A DNA stretch of 49,012 bases from Gammaproteobacteria bacterium (GCA_021151625.1 JAGKWY010000026.1:1-49012), one strand, 5' to 3'. Shown: positions 16,375 through 27,000, numbered from the stretch's first letter. Numbers and translations: made by a program. The notes: generated by a model from the sequence alone, not told the origin.

Positions 16375-18177
16375 ATGGAACACCACGAAACACTTCTGCA
16401 TGCAATTTATTATTTGCTCGCCGCCACCATTGCTGTGCCTTTATTTCGCCGGCTGGGTTTAGGCGCGATTCTCGGTTATTTGGTGGCCGGCGCCATTATT
16501 GGCCCCTATGAATTGGGGTTAATTTATGAACCTGAAGCCACCTTTCACTTTTCTGAATTGGGCGTGGTGCTGCTGCTGTTTGTGATTGGCCTGGAATTAA
16601 ATCCACAACAATTGTGGAAAATGCGGTTGGATATTGGCCTGCTCGGCGGCTCACAAATGTTATTGACGGCGTTTGCAATTACTGCCGCGCTTGCCGTGTT
16701 GTTAAATTTATCCTGGCAGCAGGGGTTTATGATCGGCCTTGCGCTCGCGTTATCATCAACCGCGTTTGCAGTGCCTTTAATGGAAGAACATAAAATCATG
16801 GGCTTGCCGATCGGGCGCAAAGGCTTTTCGATTTTGCTCTTGCAAGATCTGGCGGTGATTCCCATTTTATTATTGCTTGCCACCTGGTCACCGGTTGCCA
16901 ATGAGGATGCCCATGTGCCCTGGTGGATTGGCTTGTGTACTGTGGCATTTTTACTCTTGGCCGGTGCGCGAATTTTTAATCCGCTGTTACAAGTAGTTGC
17001 GAAATACGGCAGCCGCGAAATTCTTACCGCTGCAGGTTTGTTAATTGTATTAAGCGTTGCCTACCTGATGCAGTTGGTAGGTTTCTCCATGAGTATGGGG
17101 GCATTTCTCGCCGGCATATTGCTCGCACAATCCTCCTTTCGTCATCAATTAGCCGCCGATATAGAACCTTTTAAAGGTTTGCTGCTGGGATTATTTTTTA
17201 TTGCCGTTGGCATGTCATTGAATTTGCGTTTGCTGTTTGCGGAACCGCTCTTAATTCTGGCACTCGCATTGGCGTTAATGCTGATAAAAATTCTGGTAGT
17301 GGCTATTGTTTTGCGTGTGCGTAAATTTCCGTTAAAAGAAGGCCTGCTGATGGGCGTGATGTTGGCCCAAGGCGGTGAATTCGCATTTGTGGTGATGTCC
17401 ACCGCCGAGCAAACCCAATTTCTCCCGCAAGACATTGCCAGCTATGTAGTGCTGGTGGTGGGTATTTCCATGGCGCTCACCAGTCCGCTGGTAATTCTGC
17501 ACGAACTGATTACGCGCAAGCGCACCATGCAGGAAAAGGCCAAAGAAGATGCGGAGCAGGCTGCCCATTCACTACAAGCATTAGAGCAGCCGGATGCGCA
17601 CAAGGCGGAGGTGATCATTGCCGGCTTTGGTCGCTTCGGCCAAATTATTGGCCGTATTCTGACGGCAGGTAATATTCCGTTTAATGCGTTGGATAAAAAT
17701 CCCGAACATATTGAATTCCTGAAAAACTACGGCGTGCAAAGTTATTACGGCGATGCCACGCGCATAGAATTACTGGAAGCTGCCGGTATTCGCGAAGCCA
17801 AAGTATTGGTAATCGCACTGGTAAATATTGAAGCCTCGCTCACCATCACCAAATTGGTCAAAACCCATTTCCCGCACATTACATTAATTGTTCGCGCGCG
17901 CGACCGCGCCCATGCCTACCAACTGGCGGAACTCGGTGTGGAAAATCCCATCCGCGAAATCTACGAGTCCAGCCTCAGCGCCGCCATGCAAACCCTCACG
18001 GAAATCGGCTACACCGACGGCCAATCCCAACGCGCCATCGATATTTTCCGCGAACACGACCAAAGCTTATTGCATCAAGCCATTGCCATCAGCAAAGACC
18101 CAAAAGAATTGGCGCTGCTGGTAAAGCAAAGCCGCAAAGAGCTGAAGGATTTGTTTAGTAAGGATGTGCAGTTGTGA
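16375..18177 (+). CDS. KefB/KefC-like cation:proton antiporter (CPA2) with RCK domain
   Basis: The 600-residue protein has about 12-13 membrane helices in the first 380 residues (RLGLGAILGYLVAGAIIGP near the start, LLLLQDLAVIPIL, VMLAQGGEFAFVV). After a linker it has a TrkA-N/RCK domain from about 411 with Rossmann motif GFGRFGQIIGR. It would export K+ or Na+ in exchange for protons, gated by a nucleotide or thiol adduct bound to the RCK domain. The length fits KefB/KefC. A Kef link to electrophile defence would suit the neighbouring detoxification genes, but gating by glutathione adducts is not shown here. Confidence 0.92.
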   Translation: MEHHETLLHAIYYLLAATIAVPLFRRLGLGAILGYLVAGAIIGPYELGLIYEPEATFHFSELGVVLLLFVIGLELNPQQLWKMRLDIGLLGGSQMLLTAFAITAALAVLLNLSWQQGFMIGLALALSSTAFAVPLMEEHKIMGLPIGRKGFSILLLQDLAVIPILLLLATWSPVANEDAHVPWWIGLCTVAFLLLAGARIFNPLLQVVAKYGSREILTAAGLLIVLSVAYLMQLVGFSMSMGAFLAGILLAQSSFRHQLAADIEPFKGLLLGLFFIAVGMSLNLRLLFAEPLLILALALALMLIKILVVAIVLRVRKFPLKEGLLMGVMLAQGGEFAFVVMSTAEQTQFLPQDIASYVVLVVGISMALTSPLVILHELITRKRTMQEKAKEDAEQAAHSLQALEQPDAHKAEVIIAGFGRFGQIIGRILTAGNIPFNALDKNPEHIEFLKNYGVQSYYGDATRIELLEAAGIREAKVLVIALVNIEASLTITKLVKTHFPHITLIVRARDRAHAYQLAELGVENPIREIYESSLSAAMQTLTEIGYTDGQSQRAIDIFREHDQSLLHQAIAISKDPKELALLVKQSRKELKDLFSKDVQL

Positions 18178-18200
18178 GTCAAGACAATTTTTAGGAGCTA

Positions 18201-18623
18201 ATGTCGATGAGCTTTACGTACGATAGCGACATATCCAATGCGGATTGGCAGCGTATTTCTGAGCTGTTTTTTCTGGTTGGGTGGGGTCACAGATCTCCCG
18301 CCGATATTGAAGCTGCTTTTAGGAAAAGCAGTTTTGTGCGTTTTGCCTATGGAGAGAATGTTCTGGTTGGTTTCGGGCGCACGGTGGATGATGGCAAGTA
18401 TTACGCATCTATTGTGGATTTAATTGTGCATCCAGAGTTTCAAGGCGAGGGAATTGGTTCATCGATTCTTACTAGCCTTAAAGATTCGCTCGAAGGTTAT
18501 ATTTTTACTACGCTAACCTCTGCAATTGGTAAGGAATCATTTTACGAAAAGCAGGGCTGGAAAAAACAAACTACCAGTTTTATTTGGCCGCGATCTGTTA
18601 AACAAGCGCAAGATAACACCTAG
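18201..18623 (+). CDS. GNAT family N-acetyltransferase
   Basis: The 140-residue protein has the GNAT core: NVLVGFGRTVDDG, then ASIVDLIVHPEFQGEGIGSSIL, where QGEGIG is the acetyl-CoA pyrophosphate loop. It ends FYEKQGWKKQTTSFIW. It probably acetylates a small molecule or an amine; the acceptor is unknown. It lies 23 nt after the antiporter stop, with AGGAG before the ATG, so it may be co-transcribed. Confidence 0.88.
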   Translation: MSMSFTYDSDISNADWQRISELFFLVGWGHRSPADIEAAFRKSSFVRFAYGENVLVGFGRTVDDGKYYASIVDLIVHPEFQGEGIGSSILTSLKDSLEGYIFTTLTSAIGKESFYEKQGWKKQTTSFIWPRSVKQAQDNT

Positions 18624-18661
18624 TTTTTTGATCACCTCATTTTTGTTAGGAGGGAAAAGCT

Positions 18662-19207
18662 ATGGCTGATAAACAGTATGATGAAGTGTTGAATATTTTA
18701 AAGGTGCGTTTCGAAAAGAATATGAATCGTCACCAACACCTGAGTTGGATGGACGTGCGAAATAAGCTGGAAGCATCGCCTGCGAAATTAAAATCCTTGC
18801 TCGAAATGGAAAATACAGGCGGCGAACCTGATGTGATAGATGTTGATCAGAGTACAGGCGAGTATATTTTTGTTGATTGCGCTATTGAAACACCCAAAGG
18901 GCGTAGAAGTTTGTGCTATGACGACGAGGCTTTGTCTGCACGTAAAGAACATAAACCCGCAGGAAGTGCTTTGGCCATGGCAGCAGCTATAGGTATTGAG
19001 CTATTAAGCGAAGATGAATATCGAAAGCTGCAGCAGCTTGGAGAGTTTGATTTAAAAACATCCAGCTGGATAAAAACACCACATGCGATTAGAAAGCTTG
19101 ATGGCGCTCTGTTTATGGATCGTCGTTATGACCATGTTTTTGTTTATCACAATGGTGCGCAATCCTATTATGCGGTGAGAGGGTTTCGCGGCTTATTAAG
19201 GGTGTAG
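18662..19207 (+). CDS. DUF4256 family protein
   Basis: The 181-residue cytosolic protein resembles DUF4256: VLKVRFEKNMNRH-type start, GGEPDVI, FVDCAIETPKGRRSLCYDDEA, and MAAAIGIELLSEDEY, ending with FRGLLRV. Its function is unknown. The start has a strong ribosome-binding site (AGGAGGG). The Nudix gene follows within a few bases, so the two are likely one transcript. Confidence 0.8.
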   Translation: MADKQYDEVLNILKVRFEKNMNRHQHLSWMDVRNKLEASPAKLKSLLEMENTGGEPDVIDVDQSTGEYIFVDCAIETPKGRRSLCYDDEALSARKEHKPAGSALAMAAAIGIELLSEDEYRKLQQLGEFDLKTSSWIKTPHAIRKLDGALFMDRRYDHVFVYHNGAQSYYAVRGFRGLLRV

Positions 19208-19214
19208 TTTGCAT

Positions 19215-19631
19215 ATGGATGAAACTTTCACCGGCTGCAAATTAGCCTATTTCCATAACGGCAAATTGTTGGTCTATCGACGCGATAATAATCCTGCGAT
19301 TCCATTTCCCAACCAATGGGATTTTCCCGGCGGTGGCAGGGAAGGGGATGAATCACCGGCAGACTGTGTATTGCGTGAGTTGCAGGAAGAGTTTGGGCTG
19401 GTATTGCCTGCTGCGCGATTGGTATATCGACAGCAGGTGGTGAATCATTTACAAAACGGTTTGTCGTGGTTTTTTGTTGCGCTAGGTAATGAAGATGAAA
19501 TAAACGCTATTCGCTTTGGCAATGAAGGGCAGTATTGGCAAATGATGGATACTGCAACATTTTTGGCAGATCCAGATGCTATGCTGATCCTGAAGATCCG
19601 GTTGCTACGGCTGTTGCATGGCAATCTTTAG
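19215..19631 (+). CDS. Nudix hydrolase
   Basis: The protein has 138 residues from ATG 19215; a TTG two codons earlier is also possible. It contains the complete Nudix box GGGREGDESPADCVLRELQEEFGL pattern (G-x5-E-x7-RE-x2-EE-x-G) at about residues 36-58, which binds the metal for cleaving nucleoside diphosphates linked to another group. The exact substrate is not evident. It starts within 8 nt of the DUF4256 stop. Confidence 0.88.
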   Translation: MDETFTGCKLAYFHNGKLLVYRRDNNPAIPFPNQWDFPGGGREGDESPADCVLRELQEEFGLVLPAARLVYRQQVVNHLQNGLSWFFVALGNEDEINAIRFGNEGQYWQMMDTATFLADPDAMLILKIRLLRLLHGNL

Positions 19632-19780
19632 CTGATGCTTGAATAAAATAATTTTTCTGCTGTCGAAAGGTAATTGCCTCAATCGACAAATAATACCTCG
19701 CCCATTATAGGGAAGCGAGGTTAACTCTCTCTAACGAGTCTTTTTTCCAAATTGTTACAAATTATGAAAGGAGCCAGATT

Positions 19781-20128
19781 ATGAAAAATATCGGTAGCTG
19801 CCATTGCGGTAATATTCGTTTTGAAGTTGAGGGTGAAATAGATTCCGGCCTGGCATGTAATTGTTCTATTTGCCAGCGCAAAGGTTCCCTCTTGTGGTTC
19901 GCGCCGTTTAATGCGTTCAAGTTGTTGGGTTCGGGCGAGAATGTTGGCACTTACACCTTTAACAAACATGTCATTCACCACAAATTTTGCCAGGTGTGTG
20001 GTGTTTCACCTTATGCAGAAGGCGTTGACCCTGCCGGTAATAAAATCGCAGCAATTAATATTCGCTGTATTGAAGGTATAGATCTGGATGCTATTCCGGT
20101 ACATCACTTTAATGGTAAGGATGTATGA
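19781..20128 (+). CDS. GFA-family zinc-binding protein, second copy
   Basis: The 115-residue protein has the GFA cysteines CHCGNI (residues 7-12), CNCSICQRKGSLLW (about 27-40) and FCQVCGVSPY (about 69-78). It is only distantly similar to the GFA protein at 15934, so this is not a recent duplication. The start has AAAGGAG upstream. Its function beyond zinc binding is not known. Confidence 0.87.
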   Translation: MKNIGSCHCGNIRFEVEGEIDSGLACNCSICQRKGSLLWFAPFNAFKLLGSGENVGTYTFNKHVIHHKFCQVCGVSPYAEGVDPAGNKIAAINIRCIEGIDLDAIPVHHFNGKDV

Positions 20129-20213
20129 CTAAAGTGGCAGTTTGTTGAATTGTAGTGGCCAGTCGTTGCTCGTTGCACCCCAAAATTTGTTAGACACCTG
20201 CGAGGGAATTTCA

Positions 20214-20633
20214 ATGCAAACACTAATGACTCCTGAATTATACGCAGCACTTTTTATTTGTGTGCTGGCGCCCTTCCATGCTGTGCTGGTGGCTACTATT
20301 AAAGGGCATTTGGCAGGGCTTGCTTGGGGGAGTGGCAATCGCGATACCACACCGGATTTTCCTGCCTGGGTCGATCGTTTGTCGCGCGCCCATCTTAACT
20401 TGCTGGAGAATCTGCCCACGTTTGTCGGTGTAATTTTGATTGCACATGTCGCTGGCGTGCACGATCAGTTAACAGTTTGGGCTGCCTGGCTATTTGTTGC
20501 GGCGCGGCTTGTTTATATTGTGATTTATGGCTTGGGAATTACTTTTTTATCCATTCGTACACTGCTGTTTTTTTTCTCGCTGGGCTGTGTATTTACTATT
20601 GCCTTGCGTGTTTTTCAAAGCGCGTCAATGTAG
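20214..20633 (+). CDS. MAPEG family membrane protein
   Basis: The product has 139 residues from ATG 20214 (GAGGGAA upstream); the longer frame adds 24 unlike residues. Four membrane helices and the family hallmark RAHLNLLENLPTFVGVIL (about 65-82) with FVAARLVYIVIYG are visible. Microsomal glutathione-transferase-like proteins of this family bind glutathione or lipid electrophiles in the membrane. Its presence fits a group of detoxification-related genes, but activity is not shown. Confidence 0.87.
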   Translation: MQTLMTPELYAALFICVLAPFHAVLVATIKGHLAGLAWGSGNRDTTPDFPAWVDRLSRAHLNLLENLPTFVGVILIAHVAGVHDQLTVWAAWLFVAARLVYIVIYGLGITFLSIRTLLFFFSLGCVFTIALRVFQSASM

Positions 20634-20752
20634 CTTTTCTGCAAAAAAATAGCTGCATAAAAAATTTACTATCTGAAGTGTGCCTTGTTTAATGGCATGA
20701 TGTTTTAGAGATTAGGCTGCTTGGAAAATAGATTGCTTAGGAAATAGATGAG

Positions 20753-21997
20753 TTAAGAAATAGCTTGCAACTTACTGCGCAGGAAGCGCTGTTCGGGCTC
20801 CTGTGTAGTAAGTGCAATCGCTTTTTCGTATGCGATTCTTGCATCATCGTATTGCTGCAACTGAACTAAAAATTCAGCGCGTGCCGCGTGCAGCAAGTGA
20901 TAGTCCTTAAGTTGGTTGCGCGCGACCAGATCATCCAGCAGTGCCAGCCCTTGCGCTGGCCCATCGCGATGGGCAATTGCCACAGCGCGGTTGAGTTCGA
21001 TAATCGGTGATGGATGACGAAATAATAATAAATCGTAGAAGCCGCAAATTTCGTCCCAATCAGTTTCAGCAAAACTCGCGGCATCGGCATGCAGCGCTGC
21101 TATAGCTGCTTGCAAACAATAAATATCGGCACTGCCGGTGCCCAGGGCGCGCTGGATTAATGCCGAGCCTTCGGCAATTTGCGCTTTGTCCCATAGGGAT
21201 CTGTCCTGATCTTCCAGGCGAATTAAATCGCCCTTGTTATCAATACGCGCTTGGCGACGCGAATCCTGAATTATCATTAGTGCCAATAGCCCCAGTACTT
21301 CAGCCTCGGGCAATAAATTGGCGAGCAAACGTCCCAGGCGGATTGCCTCCTGCGCTAATTCCTGGCGAATTAATTCGGTACCGGATGAGGCGGAATAGCC
21401 CTCATTAAATACCAGATAAATTACGTGTAACACTGCATCAAGCCGTGCAGGTAATTCACTGCGTGCGGGAATTTCGTAAGGAATTTTCGCATCACGAATT
21501 TTATTTTTGGCGCGCACTATGCGCTGTGCCAAGGTGCTGGGTGTGGTGAGAAATGCACGCGCAATGGCTTCGGTGGTTAAGCCGCACACTTCGCGCAGAG
21601 TGAGTGCCATTTGCGCTTCAGGGGCGAGGCTGGGGTGGCAGCAGGTAAAAATCAATCGCAGTTGGTCATCTTCAATGTTATGGGTATCGGTATATTCATC
21701 GTCATCCGTGTGTAATTCCTCCTCCAGTTTTTCGGCGATGTCTTCCCATGAGGTATTCATGCGCGCGCGTTTGCGAATTTGATCAATGGCTTTAAATCGC
21801 CCGGTAGATACCAGCCAGGCGCGCGGATTCTGCGGCACCCCTTCAGTTGGCCATTGGTGCAGGGCGGCAGTAAAGGCTTCCTGCAAAGCCTCTTCGGCGA
21901 TATCAAAATCTTTTAGCAAACGAATCAGTGTTGCGAGCACGCGGCGCGATTCACTGCGGTAAATACTGTTGATCAGGGCTTCTATACTGGCCGGCAT
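20753..21997 (-). CDS. ECF sigma factor of the ECF42 type (C-terminal TPR-like extension)
   Basis: The 414-residue protein has sigma-2 (about 10-80, IAEEALQEAFTAAL and PRAWLVSTGRFKAIDQIRKR), sigma-4 (about 130-180, LREVCGLTTEAIARAFLTTPSTLAQRIVRAK) and a long C-terminal part with the motif HVIYLVFNEGYSASSG and TPR-like helices. That layout is the ECF42 group, which has no anti-sigma factor and is usually linked to DGPF-type YCII proteins. One such gene is at 14488 but not adjacent. The start is 16 nt after the MFS transporter stop, with TAAGGA before it, so the two may share a transcript. Confidence 0.88.
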   Translation of the reverse strand: MPASIEALINSIYRSESRRVLATLIRLLKDFDIAEEALQEAFTAALHQWPTEGVPQNPRAWLVSTGRFKAIDQIRKRARMNTSWEDIAEKLEEELHTDDDEYTDTHNIEDDQLRLIFTCCHPSLAPEAQMALTLREVCGLTTEAIARAFLTTPSTLAQRIVRAKNKIRDAKIPYEIPARSELPARLDAVLHVIYLVFNEGYSASSGTELIRQELAQEAIRLGRLLANLLPEAEVLGLLALMIIQDSRRQARIDNKGDLIRLEDQDRSLWDKAQIAEGSALIQRALGTGSADIYCLQAAIAALHADAASFAETDWDEICGFYDLLLFRHPSPIIELNRAVAIAHRDGPAQGLALLDDLVARNQLKDYHLLHAARAEFLVQLQQYDDARIAYEKAIALTTQEPEQRFLRSKLQAIS

Positions 21998-22013
21998 GCA
22001 AATTCCTTAATCA

Positions 22014-23507
22014 TTAAGCATTGTGATTATCATCGACAAACGCCGTTGCTATAGCGGCGAGCAGTAAAAAAATGCCTGCGCTCACCAGTGCGTAAATCGG
22101 CTGGCCGCCAAACCAATGGCTGACTACCAGCGCTAAAATACTGGAGGCCAGTATCTGCGGGATAACAATAAAAAAATTATAAATGCCCGCGTACACGCCC
22201 ATTTTTGCGGGCGGCAATACGCTGGTTAAGATCGCCAGCGGCAGCGCCAGAATCGAGGCCCAGGCAAAACCTACACCCAGCATTGCGAGCAATAACCACT
22301 GCGGGTCGCGAATCCACAGGAAAGAAATAAATCCTGCTGCCCCTAAACACAAATTCACCATATGGGTAATTTTACGATTGGTTTTTCGCACCAGAATTGG
22401 AATCGCAAATGCGGCTAAGGCAGCAAAGCCATTGTAAGCCGCAAACAATACACCCACCCAGTCGGCGCCTTCGTTATAGGCGAGAGACGTTGGATCAGTG
22501 CTGTGGTAATGATGGGAGGTCACTGCGGCAGTGGTGTAAATCCACATTGAAAATAAGGCAAACCAGGAGAGACATTGCACTACTGCAAGCTGGCGCATCA
22601 CGCGCGGCATTAACACTATATCGCGCGTAATTTGATAGAGCATATTGTGTTGGCGCTGGCGTGCCTGAAGTGCCCCGGCAATAATTTGCAGCGCGCCGAA
22701 GAGTGCGATACCGATGGCAAGAATTAATAATTTGTAATCAAAATCAGCGCTCAGGATCAATGCGGTAAACAGAATTCCAGCTGCTAGAAACCAACTGCCA
22801 TTGCGATAAAACCCGAGGTAAATTTTTTCGTCTTGCATGGGGTGTTGCGCATTGCGCCATTGTTCAAACCTGGCCATTTGCTCAGGGCTATATTCTGTTG
22901 TTTTCCACGCTGACCAGCAGAGGCTTAACAATAAAATCGATGCCCCTGCATAAAACGCATAGGTCACTGAAGGCGGTACTTCGCCCACAGGTGCTGTGTT
23001 AACTACATCCAGCCAATTACTTAAAATCCAGGGTAGGGCAGAGGCTACCACTGCACTTACCCCAATAAAAAAACTCTGCATGGAAAAGCCAGACGCACGC
23101 TGCTCATCGGGCAGCGTATCACCCAACATGGCAATACTGGGGGCAAGCGCAATATTGAGCGAGGCATCCAGCACCCACAGCATTCCGGCGGCAATCCATA
23201 ACTCAGGTGAATTAGGCATAACTAATAAGGCGAGTGTCGCGGCTGTGGCGCCGCAGAGTATATATGGGCGGCGGCGGCCAACGCGGTTCCAGGTTTTATC
23301 GCTCATATAGCCAATCACTGGCTGTATAAGCAAGCCAGTGATTGGCGCTGCAACCCAGAGGATGGGAATTTCCTCAATAGGTGCGCCGAGTATCTGGAAG
23401 ATGCGGCTAACGTTGGCGTTCTGTAGCGCAAAGCCGAACTGGATACCAAAGAAGCCAAAGCAGAGGTTCCAGATTTGCCAGAAATTGAGTTGTGGTTTGC
23501 TGTTCAT
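22014..23507 (-). CDS. SLC45-like MFS sugar transporter
   Basis: The product has 497 residues from ATG 23507; the longer frame adds 30 non-conserved residues. It has about 12 membrane helices. Near the start, FGIQFGFALQNANVSRIFQ and PVIGYMSDKTWNRVGRRRPYI match the SLC45/sucrose-transporter group, where the RxGRRRP loop is typical. It should move di- or oligosaccharides into the cytoplasm with protons. It is divergent from the alpha-glucan receptor gene, and operator candidates lie between them, so I infer an alpha-glucoside such as nigerose or maltose as substrate. Confidence 0.85.
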   Translation of the reverse strand: MNSKPQLNFWQIWNLCFGFFGIQFGFALQNANVSRIFQILGAPIEEIPILWVAAPITGLLIQPVIGYMSDKTWNRVGRRRPYILCGATAATLALLVMPNSPELWIAAGMLWVLDASLNIALAPSIAMLGDTLPDEQRASGFSMQSFFIGVSAVVASALPWILSNWLDVVNTAPVGEVPPSVTYAFYAGASILLLSLCWSAWKTTEYSPEQMARFEQWRNAQHPMQDEKIYLGFYRNGSWFLAAGILFTALILSADFDYKLLILAIGIALFGALQIIAGALQARQRQHNMLYQITRDIVLMPRVMRQLAVVQCLSWFALFSMWIYTTAAVTSHHYHSTDPTSLAYNEGADWVGVLFAAYNGFAALAAFAIPILVRKTNRKITHMVNLCLGAAGFISFLWIRDPQWLLLAMLGVGFAWASILALPLAILTSVLPPAKMGVYAGIYNFFIVIPQILASSILALVVSHWFGGQPIYALVSAGIFLLLAAIATAFVDDNHNA

Positions 23508-23599
23508 GGAGGTCGTTAGTTTATAGGTTTTATTGCAGCCTGACGTCATTGTCGTTACAGGCTCGATTGTAGTGAACGGATTATCACCCAGAAGCACAC

Positions 23600-23615
23600 T
23601 TTTGAAAACGTTTTC
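23600..23615. promoter_or_regulatory. LacI-type operator candidate near the MFS transporter start
   Basis: TTTTGAAAACGTTTTC contains the perfect palindrome TGAAAACGTTTTCA (23603-23616) with the central CG typical of LacI-family operators. It lies about 93 bases upstream of the leftward transporter ATG, and shares the core TTTTGAAAACGwTTTC with the sites at 23682 and 30612. Confidence 0.65.
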
Positions 23616-23662
23616 AGAAAATTTATTTGTCCGATAAATTTTCCTTTTCTTAAAAAAATTAA

Positions 23663-23700
23663 AAAGAAATCGATTTCAAAATTTTGAAAACGATTTCTTT
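23663..23700. promoter_or_regulatory. Double operator, copy A (between transporter and receptor genes)
   Basis: A 38-bp unit holds two adjacent sites, GAAATCGATTTC (a perfect palindrome, 23666-23677) and TTTTGAAAACGATTTC (23682-23697). The two halves are also inverted relative to each other (18 of 19 positions). The same unit, identical at 35 of 38 positions, occurs at 30593-30630 ahead of GH97. It is in the divergent region, so it may control both transporter and receptor. Confidence 0.75.
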
Positions 23701-24030
23701 TTTTTGTCGCCATAGACACCCCCCAACCCCCTTATTAAGATGATGAAAAGCAAAAGTATTTCGTTGTCACCGCAGCGAAAATATTGGCTTTTGATTCAGC
23801 TGAAATTGATTTTCTACTTGCGTCAAAAAACAAAAAAATAAGATTTCATTTTCTTGACGCAACAGTTAATCAGGTCTAGCGAGCAACTCATATTACATAA
23901 AAAAAGAATTCACCCTGTTTCAGGTGGGGTGAGTTGCCTGCACTACTCCTGTGCAGCGCAGCGTTAATCCTGAAGATTTATTGAACCAGGCGTAAAAAAT
24001 AAATCCATAAATCGATAAACGGAGAAGTCC
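23701..24030 (+). other. Long leader ahead of the TonB-dependent receptor
   Basis: No gene is visible in these 330 bases. GCAACTCA (23883-23890) and TGAGTTGC (23930-23937) are inverted repeats enclosing a smaller hairpin CCTGTTTCAGG, so the receptor mRNA may carry a structured 5' region. A ribosome-binding site (ACGGAG) lies before the ATG. I cannot place a promoter with confidence. Confidence 0.4.
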
Positions 24031-27000
24031 ATGAACACTAAGCGAGGCTTTAAGAAAAAGCTGATAGCCAGCGCAATTGCTTCCTATGCGGCATTGGGGT
24101 TGGGCGCATCGGCAATTGCCCAGGAAAATAGCGAAGCGGTCGAAGAAGTTGTGGTGCTTGGCGTAAAAGGCGCACAACAAAATGCCATTAATGCCAAGCG
24201 CGAGGCATCGTCAATTATCGACGGCATCTCGGCGGAAGATATCGGCAAGTTACCAGACGTCACCATCACCGACTCCTTGCAACGTATTACCGGGGTGCAA
24301 ATACAGCGCACTGCCGGTGAGGGTAATCGGGTCAGCGTACGCGGTATGCAACAAGTGGCAGTAATGCTAAATGGTGAGCAATTCCTGGCGGCGGGTAACC
24401 TGGCGGGAGCGCAACCGGACTTTGGTGATGTGCCAGCCCAGTTGTTACGTTCTGCTGATGTATTTAAAAGTTTGGATGTAACCAATGCGGTATCGGGTAT
24501 TACCGGTACCATTGATATACGTACATTTCGGCCGATGGATTTTGATGAAGGGCTGACCGCTGCTGGTGGTTATGAATTATCAACTGGCGAAATCAGCAAG
24601 GAAAACGATGGCACTTTTAACGCACTGGTTAGCTGGCGCAACGAAAATATCGGTTTGATGTTATCCGGTGTTACCGGCGAGAAAAACCTGGCAAACGATT
24701 ATGCCGGTCGTGCAGGTGATCCGATTGGTTTGCAAATGGGGAATGATTCAGAATTTGATGGGCAGTGGATGGTGAACCATAACCACGGCTATCGCTTTTC
24801 TAAACAAACCTACGAGCGCAACCGCGATGGTTTTAACCTCGCCTTGCAGGCAGATTTGCAAAACGGTCTTGAATTGGTGGTCGAAGGTTTTTATACCGAT
24901 GCCAAAGAATATCAACGCGAAGTGGGTCTAAATATTTCCAACCGTTGGCAAGGAATGGGTGCACTTAAAAGCGATCGCAAAGCCCTGTGGGATGACCAAT
25001 ACCAAAATGGTTGGACCGGCGCTCAAATTGCAGCACCTACCAACGCCACTAAATCCATCACGGGCGATAATGGTCGCGATTGGATTATTGCCGATGAATA
25101 CAATGTTGAGCCTTTATGGTTGCAATCCATTGGCGGTAACCGCGTTATTGATACCGGTTCCAAAAACTTTAACGTTGAATTGAAGTTTGATAATGGTGGT
25201 CCGTTCACCGGTGTTGTCAGGGGCATCCATGGCGAAGCCAACAATAATGTCCTGTTTGCTACGGCTCAAGGCGGTATTAACAGCTTCCGCGGTGATACTG
25301 TGCAACAACTTTATGGTCATTTTTATCCAAAAAATATTGTTGATTCCTATGGTTTGACACTCGACCCGGATCGCCTGGGTGAAGTGGGTGTGAATGGCGG
25401 CCGCTTTGTGCTACCTAACCCCAAAGGTTACGACGAAGATCCAATCCTGGGCTTGAAACTCAATGGTTACAAACACGCATGGAGCGGATGGGACCAACCA
25501 ATCGCCGGTGGCCTGACCGATACGAGCGGGGAAAAATCCCTTGCGACCTACATGGCCAATAAAGACAGCTGGATTATGGAAGGTGAGCAGCTGGAACAGG
25601 ACAATGATACCAACGCAACATTGAATGCTGTTTCCGCAGAGGCAAGCTATAAATTCGATGATTCCTTTATCACCAGTGTTGACGTAGGCCTGCGTAACAG
25701 TAAGCGCACAGTCGATGTAGAAGCCTACGATTATTGGGCACAATTTTATGTGAACTCCAATAATCGTCTCTCTGGACCTGATCTACCCAATGCCCTGAAT
25801 GTGACTGGTTGTTACGCCATGTGGCGCTCTATTGACCAGAAGTTTGATGGTGGTGGCAGTGGTGCTGAATGTTCTGCGGGCGAACGCCTGAATGCGAATG
25901 ACCCATCATCCTTTACACCTTACTTTGTATTGCCGCCGCAACCGCTAGATCATTTCGGTGAGAAGTTAACCTTCGTTACTGACTTGGGTAAATATGCACA
26001 AGGCATTCCTGGTTTCTGGGCAGTAGATCCAACTACCTTCGATGATCCGGAAGGATTTAACCGCAAGGCATTTAATGACATTAAAAAAATTGTTGCTCCG
26101 GCAAATAGTTATACAGTGACATTGAATGAATTGAGCGGCTTTATTCGCGGCAATTTTGAAATAGGGCCTGTCACCGGTAATTTGGGTGTGAAAGTTATCG
26201 ATTCGGAAATCATCGCCAACGTGTATCAGAGTACTGGTATCCAGCGCGCTTATGGTGGATCGCATTACTACACCGGGCGCGAAACCAATAGCAAGAAACG
26301 CACTGACACTCTGCCATCGTTAAACCTGGCCTGGAACGTTTCTGACGATATTAAATTGCGTGCAAGCGCATCGAAAAATAAACAGGAACTGGATTTATTC
26401 CGCTATGGTTCCAGCCTGAATATTTTCACTGGTCCGGATCCGGAAGATTCAACCCAGCGTATCCCGAGCGGTTGGAACTCACAGGCAGACATTAACCTTG
26501 AGCCCTGGCTGAGTAAGAATTTCGATGTGTCGGCGGAATGGTATGTGGGTGAGGCAAGTATGCTGAGCCTGGGTGCGTTCCGGGTGGAGATTGAATCATT
26601 TGTGGAGCAGCGCACCAGCTTTATCGATGTTGTTTCGCGTGGCAAAACCTACTCCATTAGCGGTGATGGTCCAGTTGTCGGTAAGGACGGCAAGGTTGAA
26701 GGTATCGAACTGGGAGCCAAGTTGGCATTCAGTGATTTTACCGATGGTTTTATCAGTAATTTCGGTGCTGACTTGAACTATACCTATTCACCCAGTGAAG
26801 GTTCTAACGACCATAGCAACGTGTTGGGTGAAAAGTACGCGTTCGCTAACAACTCGGAAGATACCTACAACATCATTGGCTGGTATCAAAAAGACAAGTT
26901 GCAAGCGCGTATTGCCTATAACTACCGTAGCGATCGCTTTACTCAATCCTACGGTACCTTAATGCCGGCAACCTATCAGCCCGAAGCGTCATTTATTGAT

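Noticed and set aside
20753..21997. The sigma factor as a regulator of the alpha-glucan locus, because it follows the transporter gene
   Set aside because: ECF42 factors are not known for sugar loci, there is no anti-sigma partner or FecAR-type receptor with an STN domain, and the operators point to a LacI regulator.
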